The position numbers were made by a program, and so were the translations under genes. The notes beneath the pieces were generated by a model that saw only the letters and a program-made list of their open reading frames with translations, was not told the DNA's origin and made no database searches. A DNA stretch of 64,000 nucleotides from Hemileia vastatrix (Eukaryota; Basidiomycota; Pucciniomycetes; Pucciniales; Zaghouaniaceae): assembly GCA_030280995.1 (NCBI GenBank), contig JASXTE010000007.1:12959501-13023500 (forward strand), given 5' to 3'. Below are positions 34,045 through 44,636 of the stretch, piece after piece. Numbering within the stretch: position 1 is the first letter of the stretch; every line of letters starts with the position of its first letter.

Positions 34045-35854
34045 ATGCCTCCATTTTTTCATGTATGTCAATGTCAAGATCTTGGATGTGTCAATAGAAA
34101 GTATCAAACTTCTTCTGGGTCCTTTGAAGTTGGTATGGCTTTCAAAAGCTCTAATTCTTATGCAAAACATCAAGAGGAAAGAAATAGGAAGGCCCAGATG
34201 GTTATTTCTTCCAACAATCCACTTAACATTGGAAGTTCCCGCTCCACAGAAACAGTAAGCTGTATATCTATAGTTCAATGTGAGAATTAAAGTCTTTATG
34301 ATGTTTCAATGATTTATTACATAGGGGCAGTTGCTATTGGGGGCAGAAGTATCTTAAACAGTCTTTAGAAACTCAAATCTTGGGGAATGGTATAGCCAAA
34401 TAATTATGTGGCAGGCAGCAAAGCTTTCTCTGATTCATCATTTGAGCAAAGAAGGTTGTACTCAATTTTTGGATGAAGAAATTAAGAAGCTCAAACTTCT
34501 AGGTGATAGTGGAATACTGGATTCTGATAGCATTGTCCTCCTGGTCCCACGCTCGATAGATACAGTTCTTAGTCGATTAAAGCTCAATCAATCATTTTTC
34601 ACTAAAACATGCTGTCCTAAATGCTTTGCTCTTTATGAGTATAACTCTGAATCTCAACCATCTATGCTATGTTGCAATCAACCGTTTCTTTCATCATCAA
34701 AGCGCTATTTAAAAATGTTTGGAGCAGGAAGAATTGCAGTTAAATGTGATGAAAGGCTGTATTTGATGGAGGAACATCAAGAACATGTAAAATACTTATC
34801 TCTTAAAACATTTCATCACCATTCTTTTATCGACTGGCTTAAGGAAAAGATCAAACTGTTCAAATTTGAGCTTCTGATTGAGAAGAAAACCCCTGTGGCA
34901 GAACGTGTAGAGTATGATTTGATGAAGGATGTTTGTGATGGTTCAATTTGGAAAAACTTTCCCATAACCACTCCAGCTCTGGATAGAAATGATGATGAAT
35001 ATACGATAACTTCAGGCAACTTAATGTTTACTTTATATGTCGACTGGTTTAGGCCTGGTGGCAATAGGATTGGAGGTCATCAGAAGTCTGTAGGCAATAT
35101 TATGATAGTGTGTATGAACCTACCTCAAGAAGATAGATACAAAATGGAAAATCTTTTTTTGTATGCTATTATACCCGGACCAACAGAACCCACAAGTGAA
35201 CAGCTTAATCACCTTCTAAAACCACTGGTTAATGATCTACAAACTCTATGGGATGGTATATTGATTGAAAAGACACATCTTTATCCACGAGGCGAGAAAT
35301 TAAGAGTTGCATTTTTCTCTTTGATAGGTGACATTCCTGCAATACAAAAATTGGCTGGCTTTTCGAGTCACTCTGCAAAAATGTTCTGCTCTTTCTGTAA
35401 TATCTCTAAAGATGAAATTAGTGAAAAGAATGTGGGAAATTTTTCATTACGGAATCATGAGTATCATATGTGCTGGGCAACAAAGTGGAAAAATTCTAAG
35501 TCACATTGGGAGCGTGTATCAATTGTTCAAAATCATGGGGTACGATGGAGTGAGCTGAATAACCTTGAATATTGGCGTCCAACTGAATATTGCTCAATTG
35601 ATGTTATGCATTCACATATGCTTGGCAACCTAAAAGATCACAGTCTAAGCTATTTTCAAATCCAAAATGCAGCAAAAGATCTAGAAAGAAAGCTGGAAAA
35701 GGATAAAAATTGGCATGTAAGAGAAGAAGATGATGATTTCTTTTCTGATACTTCACTGCACAAACATTCGAAAAAACGTAGAAGTAGCTTAAGCACCACG
35801 AATAATGATGATGATGATACAGGACACACGAGACAGCACAAGCGGCAAAGACGT
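34045..35854 (+). pseudogene. TNP2/CACTA-type transposase, 5' part
   Basis: This is the first half of a roughly 1057-aa transposase that would cut and paste its element. Exon 1 (34045-34254, start MPPFFHVCQCQDLGC with clustered Cys) joins over the intron 34255-34324 to exon 2. The TNP2 family (PF02992-like) is recognised by NIMIVCMNLP, IIPGPTEPTSEQLN (about residue 352), LLKPLVNDLQTLWDG, GDIPAIQKLAGFSSHSAKMFCSFC and IDVMHSHMLGNLKDHS (about residue 494). An upstream CCPKCFALY...CCNQP zinc-like cluster is present. TAA at 34355-34357 interrupts the frame. The ORF is cut at 35854 by the Gypsy-2 LTR and continues at 46369 in the same frame. Confidence 0.85.
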
Positions 35855-36909
35855 TGTGGTAGCCTAAAGTTTAGTATGGCACCTAAGTACGTAAATGGAG
35901 TTATTACGGCGTGCAAGATTGCCGTTATTATTTTTTATAAAAGGGTTTTATTTAATTTATTGGAGTTTAAAATATGAAGAAATTGGTCACGAGCGAATGC
36001 CTACACAAATACAATTTATTTTACGGAGAAAACTTATTTTTACGGTCTGAAAAATTTATAAGTATCAAGTCAAGTCCCTCAAGAACCTTGGGAAATTTTC
36101 TCAGAATTTTTACTATTTTTCTTATATTTTTAAATGAATTTTAAAGTTTTATAGAAATATTTTTGTTTTTAGAAAATATTTAACTTTCATGAATTTTCAC
36201 AGGGTAATTAGAGCTGCGCAGACTACAAAAATTAGTTTGGTTCTAATTGAGTCTGCTTGGACTCCGTTTGGACTCCGCTTCGACTCCGTACGGACTCCAT
36301 TCGGACTCCGTACGGGCTCCGGATTGACTCTGGGAGAGCTCTGGAGGGGAAAACTTAGGCACGTGACTGGGAATACTTAAGCGCCTCTCAAACTCGAAAT
36401 TGAGAGGGGGGACACATCATACAGCTTAATCTTTAACCACCACGGTCTCATTTTTTATTACTCAACAAATTAAATAAATTGTAATACCCTTATAACTTTA
36501 TATTTTATATAACATTTTAGAAATACTACTCAACAATTTAAATCACACTTCATACAGGGTATCTTTAGAAAGGTCTTCATCACTGGGACTTCATTATTGC
36601 TGTCTCATAAAAATTCAAATTATAATAAAAACATAAAAGTCAATCTTTTCAGATCTTTTCACTGGTACACCTTAATTGTTGTTATCAGTATTTCTTTCTC
36701 AACAGCCACGATCATTAAATCTCAATAAGCGTTAAATATTATAGAGTTTCATTATTTTTTATCAATCAGATCCAAGTAGACTGGTTAGCTTAGTGATTTA
36801 GAATTCCCATTTTGTTATTTTTATTGGAAGGACGGGGTTTTCAGCTAAATCCACATATCTCCTCCGGATTCTGCTTACAGCAAGGCGACTGTAAGAGTTT
36901 ACCTTACCA
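35855..36909 (+). repeat. Gypsy-2 5' LTR (1055 bp)
   Basis: It starts TGTGGTAGCC and ends CTTACCA, four bases before the PBS. It contains six tandem units of an 11-bp GGACTCCG-type repeat at about 36257-36322. It is matched almost base for base by 45297-46362. Confidence 0.93.
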
Positions 36910-36913
36910 TAGT

Positions 36914-36930
36914 TGGCGCCCAACGTGGGG
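36914..36930 (+). other. Gypsy-2 primer-binding site, tRNA-Lys(CUU) type
   Basis: TGGCGCCCAACGTGGGG is the exact complement of the 3' end of eukaryotic tRNA-Lys(CUU) including CCA, as I recall that tRNA (CCCCACGTTGGGCGCCA). It is the site from which minus-strand DNA synthesis would be primed. Confidence 0.85.
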
Positions 36931-37067
36931 TTTGAAATCTTTAGCTTTTTCTAGGACTTTCTTAGCCTGCAAGAGGCTTATTCTCTGGAACTCTAATTGG
37001 ATTTTGTTATTGGCCTGCAAGAGGCTTGTTATTTTAACGGTTGTTAACGCTTTTCTTATGTTTTGGG

Positions 37068-38203
37068 ATGTCTTCTACTAGTGGAACTGCTGTGTTGGCT
37101 GCTGGTGTACCTGTTAGGCCATCAGTAAGGATTGTATCTTGGGTTGGGCCCAAGTTTTCTGGAGATGATTTAGAAGGATTTTTACATAGGTATGAAACTG
37201 CAGCTGCTATTGATGGTGCTTTACCTTTGGATATGGTGAAGCAGATTAGGTTCTTTATTTTGGACAGAGAGGTGGAAAAGGAGGTTATTTCTATGGATGG
37301 TTATAAAGATCAAGATTGGAGAAAGCTCAAGATGGAAATGGAAAAAAGGTGGCCAAAAGTTTATTCATTGGAGGATCTAAAGGATATAGCTAGGAAATGG
37401 GAATCAAAAGGTGGTGTAACATCTCTGCATCAGTATCATCAGTTTATGGTTGAATTTCAGGTGGTTCTGGATTATTTGTTGGAGTATGAAATTTTATTTC
37501 ATGATAATGCATCAAAGTATGTTTTTTGGGATGCTATGGGGAAAAGGTTAAGAAAGATGTTTTGATGGTGCTTATTAAAGCAAATTTAATGAAGGATCTT
37601 CCAGATGGAGAAACTAGGATTCCTGGTATGGAGGTGCTAAAGAAGGTTATTTTGGAACATCTGGATACTCATAACTCTGTTGATTTGGACTCTGGAGAAG
37701 ACACTGAGGTCGCTCAAGAGATAGAAGAGGATGGTGTAAAAGAACTAGTTACTGATGAAATTTCGGATTCAGCCATTCCTGAAGATTTTGTCCAGCCTGA
37801 AGATATTATTTTTGTTGACTCTTCTGTTTGAAAAGAAGAGGTTTCTGAAGATGAAGATATTATTGTCACTGATGAAGAAAATTTGGATGTTGGGGATAAT
37901 TTTGTTTTGGATATTTTGGAATTTGATTTAGAGGAATATTTACCTCAGGTTTTGTCTTCAAAAGCGGAGACTGTCTGCAATTCAGATGTGGATATGGTTT
38001 ATGAATCTGGTATATGTATGGTGGATTTGTTTCAATCTCAGGAAGAGATTTTTATGGAGGATATGGTTTTTCCTGCACTAATAGAGAGTGTAGTGCCATT
38101 GGACAATAGGGTGCATAAAGTGGATGCACTCATATTTTGGAAAAAGTGGATAAGCCCTTGGGGCAAAATTTTGGATTATCTCCAGGGGATATCAAGAATT
38201 TAA
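37068..38203 (+). pseudogene. Gypsy-2 gag, frameshifted, no zinc knuckle
   Basis: The capsid protein starts MSSTSGTAVLAAG and shares SGDDLEGFLHRYE and LPLDMVKQIRFF with Gypsy-1. A one-base excess in the GGGGAAAAGG run at about 37540 shifts the frame (KKDVLMVLIKAN continues in another frame). TGA at 37829-37831 interrupts a very acidic C-terminal part. No CCHC knuckle and no DSG protease are seen between gag and pol, unlike Gypsy-1. The gag frame closes with TAA at 38201-38203, three bases before a stem-loop motif. Confidence 0.82.
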
Positions 38204-38259
38204 TTCCTCCGAAATGAGGATAAACTACCTAAACTCGGCTGAAATTTTTTTTTATTGTT

Positions 38260-40830
38260 ATGTCTTCAATTTATTCAGGATTCAAATTATTATGGATGCC
38301 CTCATTTTTTGGGGTAGCAGGGGCTGATCACTCTAATGTTGTAATCTCTCCTCAGGATGAGATCCCGGATTGCAATAGGTCAGCTCACTTGGAGATAATT
38401 CAAGTGGATTCTCAATTATTTTCTGTTAATATTACTTTGGAGTGCAAATACATTTTGGACTTTTCTATATGTTTATTGGATTTACCCAGTTTTTCTATTA
38501 AATTTAAAAATGGTAAAAAAGGCAAAATAGGCCAAATTAGGTTGGATAAAAATTGGAAGGGTATGTTTTATGACCTCCAGCAAGAGGGTAAACTGCGAAA
38601 ATCTTATCAAAATCCAATAAAAAATCTCAGTATAATTAAAACACAAAAAAATAATTTTTGTGAAAATTCTATTATGGACCTCCAGCAAGAGGTTAAACTG
38701 CAATTATCTCCTTCTATCACGGACCTCCAGCAAGAGGGTAAACTGCAAATATCACATCAAAATCCGATTAAAAATCTTGGTATAATTAAAACACAAAAAA
38801 ATAATTTATGTGAAAATGTTATTCCGGACCTCCAGCAAGAGGTTAAACTGCAATTATCTCCTTCTATTACGGACCTCCAGCAAGAGGTTAAACTGCCGAC
38901 TTTCTTTACGGGTGATTTACTGTTGGATAAGGGAAGCAAAGGTGTTGGAAAATCTGTTTATAAATTAGACGAGGGAAAGGAGAAAAGTGTAAAATTTAAA
39001 AATGAAATAAAATATTTTTCTAATTTTTCTTATTCCGATTCTGGCTATGAAGAAGATTCATTTGATGAAAGTTTTAATGGCGATACAAAAGTAAATGATT
39101 TACCTCAAGCTTATGTAGATTTGGACGCAGCCAAATATAAGAAAGTAGCAAATAAAGTTCGACCTATTAATGAACCGCTACCTGCTGAATTAAATCCACC
39201 TTTGAGAAGACCAAGGTTATCAAGAGATCCTTATGAAAGTCCCTTGGTAAAGAATCCGCCTGAATTTTCTGAGACGTCAAGAATCACTTTTGAGAGACTG
39301 GGTGTTGTTAATTTTGGACCTGATGGTTGGTTGTCTGGAGAAGAGAAGAAGTTGTTGTTGGATGTGATGGTCAAGCGAGAGAAGGCCATTGCTTTTGTAG
39401 AAGAGGAGAGGGGTGTGTTGAAGCATTCCTATGGGGAGCCTTACAAGATTCCTGTGGTATGTCATGAACCGTGGCAGCAGAAACCGATTCCTATTCCAGC
39501 TGCATTGAAAGAAGCTTATATCGAAGTTGTCAGAGAACGGATACGCACTGGACTTTATGAGCAATCAACATCAAGTTATTCTAGTCCGGTATTTTGTATC
39601 AAGAAACCAAATGGCAAGCTTAGAGTTGTTCATGATCTTAGGGAATTAAATAGGGTTACAATAAAGGATGCTGGAATCCCACCTAGTGCTGAGGAGTTTG
39701 TTGAAGCGTTTGCAGGGAGAGTGTGTTATGGTTTGGGAGATATTATGGGTGGATATGATGAGAGAGAGTTACATCCGGACTCAAGACCTCTCACTACATT
39801 CGATACGTTACTAGGACGTTTAAAGTTAACAAGATTACCTCAAGGAGCAACAAATTCGGTTTCAGTTTATCAAGCTCAGATGGCTTGGATCCTTCAAGAC
39901 GAAATTCCACAATATGCTGGAATCTTTATAGATGATGGAGGAATTAAGGGACCAACAACCGACTATGATAACCAGGTGTTGGAAGAGAATCCCGGGATAC
40001 GCAAATTCATTTGGGAGTTTGAAATTACTTTAGAAAGAATCTTGTTTCAAATTGAAGAGGCTGGCTTAACTATTTCAGGTTCAAAATTTTCATGTTGTGT
40101 GCCAGCCTTAGAAATATTAGGCCATGTGGTATGTAGAGAGGGTAGGATTATGTCCAAGAAGAAAGTTAACAAAATTCAGTCCTGGCCAAGACCCAAGAAT
40201 ACGACCGAAGTTAGAGGGTTTTTAGGCGTTTGCGTATATGTTAGAATGTTTATCAAGGACTTTTCTTCATTGGCAGCTCCATTGAGACGGTTAACGAGAA
40301 AGGATGCAGACTGGGAGTGGGATGAAGAGTGTGAGAAGGCGTTTGTGAAGTTGAAGGAGGTTGTGGGGAAGGATTTAGTCCTGCACAAGTTGGATTATGG
40401 AAAAGATGCTGGCAGAATTTATTTAGCAGTTGATTCAAGTCAGGTTTCAGCTGGGGCGGTTTTGTCTCAGATGGATAAAGCTGGTTAAATCAGGCCAGTT
40501 AGGTATGAATCTGTAGTATTTACTGAGGTTGAATCAAGATATTCTCAACCAAAATTGGAATTATGTGGTGTGGCGAAAATACTGAAGAAACTTCAGCATA
40601 TTTTGTGGGGGCAACATTTTGAGTTGCAAGTGGATGCGAAATCGTTAATCCAGATGATTAATTCCCCAAGTTTACCGAACGCACCCATGACGAGATGGGT
40701 GGCTTTTATTCAACATTTTTCGTTTGATTTAGTTCATAATCCTGGCAAAACTTTTACTATGCCAGATGGTTTATCAAGGAGACCACCCACTGAAGAAGAT
40801 TCAGACTCAGAAGAGTTCGATGAAGATATA
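38260..40830 (+). pseudogene. Gypsy-2 reverse transcriptase and RNase H, almost intact
   Basis: A 742-codon open frame (38260-40488) starts with a linker carrying a repeated DLQQEVKLQ peptide, encoded by the stem-loop motif. It continues with RT: YEQSTSSYSSPVFCIKKPNG, LRVVHDLRELNRV, LPQGATNSVSVYQAQMAW, catalytic IDD at 39928-39936. RNase H follows (IYLAVDSSQVSAGAVLSQ). TAA at 40486-40488 stops it within RNase H, and the frame then continues to the TMPDGLSRRP end. Apart from that stop the domains look functional. Confidence 0.9.
38574..38896 (+). repeat. Five in-frame stem-loop motifs in Gypsy-2 pol
   Basis: Copies of CCTC, CAGCAA, GAGG, then GTAAACTGC or TTAAACTGC begin at 38574, 38679, 38724, 38829 and 38874. 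They are embedded in a roughly 150-bp tandem duplication (38574-38723 against 38724-38873). They encode LQQEGKL/LQQEVKL at the N-terminus of pol. Confidence 0.85.
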
Positions 40831-42609
40831 CCTATTATCAAAGCCAGCACTAAAGGAGCTGAAGACTTTCCATACCTCCCCCATGAGGTTAAACTGGAAG
40901 GACTATTGTGTTTAGATTATGATGATGATGACCTCCACCAAGAGGATAAACTGGAAAATAGTTTTTATGTTAATAAAGGTGTTGGAAAAGGTGTAGATAA
41001 ATTCGGCAGAGAGGAGGTAGAAGAAGATGTGGTGTATGTAGAGGAAGATGGATTGGTAGTGTGGGATAGTAGTAAATTAAGGAATGGTGTATATGTTGGA
41101 GAATTAGAGAATTTAAATAAAAAGGTGGATAAAGAGAAAGAGGTATTTTCAAATACGGTTTACAAAGGATCCAAAGGTTCAGAAGAAAAACGTCGACATA
41201 GCTCGATTAAAGATTTATTTAGGGGTCAACGATTATTGGCTCATTCATGTGCAGGTGATATTGGTGATAGAGAAGTCCCTATTGATGTTATATTAATCGA
41301 TTTTCAAGATGAAGTCTGGGGTCAGACTGGTTTTTATTTTTTTTAGTCAAATATTTGTTGACTTTAGAGAGGCCAGAAGATTGTGAAGACGATGAATGGG
41401 TGGCTATCAAGAGGAAGTCATCTACGTTTTACCTATCTGGTCGACGTTTAATGAGGAGAAGGTATCCAAATCCTCAAGTAGTTATAACTCAAGAGAAGGG
41501 GCAAGAATTAGTTTTGAAATCACTGCATGAAGATCTCGGGCATAGAGGCGTTGGAGAAACGTTTAGAAGAATTTCTGATCGATTTTGGTGGCCTGGCATG
41601 AAGATGGCTGTTAAACAGTGGGTTCAGTCATGCGAAGAATGTCAAAGACGAAGTTATTTAAGGCCAAAAGAACCTGGACGCGCGACCGGTGAATATACGC
41701 TCTTTGGAAGAGTTAGTTTAGATGCCGTTCATATAAAAGAGGGACGGTATAAATATTTAATTGTGGCCAGAGATGATTTATCTGGTTGGGTAGAGGCAGC
41801 GCCTCTTATTAATTTAACTGCCAAAAATGTGGCAGAATTTTTTTTGAATAATTGGGTATATAGGTATGGGGTGATGAAGTTGGTAACGGTAGATGGAGGT
41901 CCTGAATTTGGGACAGAGTTTAAAGAGGCCGTATTGAAAGTTGGATCAAAGGTTAGGGTAGCAACCCCATATTATCCTGAAGCTGAAGGCATGGTTGAAA
42001 GAGGGCATCAAGTTATTAAGGATGCTTTAGTTAAAATGTGTGGGACAAGTGCCGAAAAGTGGAGGCACTATTTACCTTTAGTTTTATTTGCGGATCGAAT
42101 CACTGCCAAAAGGACGACCGGATTTTTACCTTATGAACTTGTTTTTGGACAGAAAGCAGTTTTACCGGTTGATTTAGAAGCTGAATCATATCTTGGAGTT
42201 GACTGGGACACGGTCAAAACTACTGAAGAATTATTGTGTGCAAGAATGATGCAGCTAGAAAAGAAAGAAGAATATTTAGAAAAGGCATATTCGCGGATGA
42301 TGAAGATCCGAAATCAATCAGTTAGATATTGGGATGAGCGGTTGGCACATCGATTAAGGAAACCTTTGAACCCAGGAGATATGGTCCTGGTGTATAATAG
42401 GAGTTTGGAAAGTCAGTGGGGAAAGATGTTTGCAGATAGGTGGAATGGACCGTATAAAATCAAGGAGCAAGTTTCCGGCGGTTCATATGTGCTAGAAGAG
42501 TTGGATGGAGTAGTATTAAAGAAGAGGGTAGCAGCCGATCAAGTGAAACTGTTCTATCCTAGAGGCACCAGGAGTGCCGAAGTCTTCCTCCGCAATAAGG
42601 ATAAACTAT
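40831..42609 (+). pseudogene. Gypsy-2 integrase, one frameshift
   Basis: An acidic linker with two stem-loop motifs (40875, 40932) leads to the integrase. The zinc head is HEDLGHRG...CEECQRRS, and the DDE core LDAVHIKEG, TVDGGPEF and GMVERGHQ is intact. The C-terminal GPY/F-like module is RWNGPYKI. An eight-T run at about 41337-41344 appears one T short, giving TAG after FYFF where Gypsy-1 reads FYFILVEYL. This is either a mutation or a homopolymer error. The stop codon TGA at 42609-42611 overlaps the end of a stem-loop motif. Confidence 0.9.
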
Positions 42610-42810
42610 GACATTTATGACGAACTCCGAAATGAGGATAAACTACAATTTTAATGACATTTATCAAATTTTATGACGAACTCCGAAATGAGGATAAACT
42701 ACAATTTTAATGACATTTATCAAATTTTATGGATTCCTCCGCAATGAGGATAAACTATGATAGCGACAATATTTTATGACGACCTCCGCAACGAGGATAA
42801 ACTATCTTCT
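42587..42810 (+). repeat. Cluster of five stem-loop motifs after Gypsy-2 pol
   Basis: Copies begin at about 42587, 42625, 42681, 42736 and 42783. The form is CTCC-(G/C)(A/C)AA(T/C)-GAGG-ATAAACTA, and the pol stop codon lies in the first. Two neighbouring copies are part of a 55-bp direct repeat. Confidence 0.8.
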
Positions 42811-43595
42811 TTTTTTATCAAAATACTTTACTATCGTTACACTGTATATGGACAACAAAACTGTGATGAAACTTAACGAAATGCAAGAAGACCTTCTTTG
42901 AAATTTTCGAAAACTTAAAATTCTTAAAATATGGGTGAAGATAGTGTTGGAAAATTTTTAAAATTTATTGGAAGAAGTGTTCACAGGGGAACCTTCTTAA
43001 TTTAATATTGGCAAGTGTGGGGGTAATTGATGGGCTGGCTGCTCTATACACAATTACCCCATAATGTTTGTTTCCAAAATTTTCCCTGTTTCTAGTTGAA
43101 TCCTGGCTTTGTCTTTTAATTTTAGGAAGTCCACTAAGACTATAAACTGGAACAAATCAAGAGAAACCGCTCTCAACGCTGGATTCAAGATTTATTTTAT
43201 TTTATTTTGTTTTTGATTTTTTTATGTTAGTCTGTGATTTCTTTTCTTTAATATATATTATGAATTATTGTAAAGGTGATGCTCACTGGTGGTCTCTAAT
43301 CATTTTTATAAATTGGAGGGAGCCCACCCAGTGATCATCATTATAAATTTATCTTCTAAAAACTTTCATTTATTTTCTTTTCTTTTCAATTTCTCAAAAT
43401 TGTGTAACCACATCAAGTTGCACTTGGATGTGGGTATGATGTCGAGGGTACGGCTCATCAAAAGGCCGGGGGGCATCTTTTAAAATTTTATTTTGAATTT
43501 TTTTTACTTTTTTTATCTTTCTTTTCACATTCGTTTATCTTTCTTTAAAAATTAAATTTTAACTTTTATTTCCAAACTATTTTTTTAAAAAAATC
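42811..43595 (+). other. Gypsy-2 proximal 3' region with conserved hairpins
   Basis: This non-coding stretch is shared with Gypsy-1. It contains GTGTGGGGGTAAYTGATGGGCTGGCTGCTCTA-like sequence (about 43014-43045), a stem-loop motif at 43128, an imperfect hairpin CACTGGTGG...CCCACCCAGTG (43282-43335) and a hairpin CCACATCAAG-TTGCA-CTTGGATGTGG (43409-43434). Conservation in two diverged elements suggests function rather than chance. Confidence 0.6.
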
Positions 43596-43810
43596 TTTTA
43601 TTTTAAATTAAAAAAAAAAAAAAAAAAACAAAAAAAAAACAAATTAAAATTAAAAAAAAAAGAAAAAAAATATAAAATAAAAAAAAAATATTAATAAAAA
43701 AAAATAAAATAAAATAAATAAAAAATAAATAAATAAATAAAAATGAAATGAAAATAAAATAAAATAATAAATAATAATAAAAAAAAAAATTAATTAATTA
43801 AATCAAAATT
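43596..43810 (+). repeat. A-rich low-complexity tract
   Basis: About 215 bp almost entirely of A with interspersed T/C/G (AAATAAAATAAAATAAATA type) in the Gypsy-2 3' region. No gene. Confidence 0.9.
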
Positions 43811-43934
43811 ATTATTATATTTCTTAGTATTATTTTTCAGTCATAATTCTTTTTATTTTATTCATATAGTTTAGACAGGAAACAAGGTCTAGGGGAACTC
43901 AATACTTATGGGATTTTACTTCAAGACATCTGTT

Positions 43935-44636
43935 AGTCCTCCAAAACTTTAAACTGGCTACTGTTCAAGACTTTCTTTAGGGTTTTATACAAATTTTGGA
44001 GCCGTTAGTCCTCCAAGACTTTAAACTGGCTAATTTTCAAGACTGTCATTAAAAATTTTATATTGGAGCTGTTAGTTCTTCAAGACTTTAAACTGAATTT
44101 CAAGGATGTTCAAGATTTTATGGATATTTTTGGAGACGGATTTTTTTTATATAAATCAAATGTTAGGTCCACCAAGACCTTAAACTGGACTGTTATCAAG
44201 CTGTTGGGTCCACCATGACCTTAAACTGGATTTCTTATCGATTAAATGTTTGGTCCACCATGACTTTAAACTGGCAGTTCATTCATTGTTTTAGTCCACT
44301 ATGACTTTAAACTGGAAAATTAATATCTGCAGGATAATTCAACATTCATTGGACCACTATGGCCTTATACTGGATTACTTGTCGATCAAATGTTTGGTCC
44401 ACTATGACATTAAACTGGATTATCAAATTTATTCAATCTTTGGTCAAGCCTAGGCCTTACTTAGGAATTTATCCAGTTATTTATGCACCTAAACGATCTT
44501 TGGTCCACCAAGACCATAAACTGGCAATCGATTATACGTTTGGTCCACCAAGAATTTAAACTGGAATGTCAATCTTGTTTGGATAACTCAATTCAATCTT
44601 TTAATTTATCACTGTCCACTAAGACTCTAAACTGGT
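43935..44636 (+). repeat. Array of stem-loop motifs in the Gypsy-2 distal 3' region
   Basis: At least a dozen copies of the form (A/G)GTC, 6-nt loop CWCYAW, GAC(T/C), TTAAACTGG begin near 43935, 44007, 44074, 44166, 44207, 44252, 44293, 44351, 44396, 44502, 44542 and 44613. Spacing is 40-110 bp. The intervening sequence is AT-rich and shows no ORF with family features. Confidence 0.85.

Noticed and set aside
35855..35977. C-terminal extension CGSLKFSMAPKYVNG of the transposase ORF
   Set aside because: This is read-through into the Gypsy-2 LTR; the same sequence recurs in the 3' LTR at 45297.
43596..43810. Poly(A) tail of a retroposed sequence
   Set aside because: The A-rich tract is interspersed with T and lies inside Gypsy-2 between two motif clusters, with no retroposed unit or target duplication next to it.
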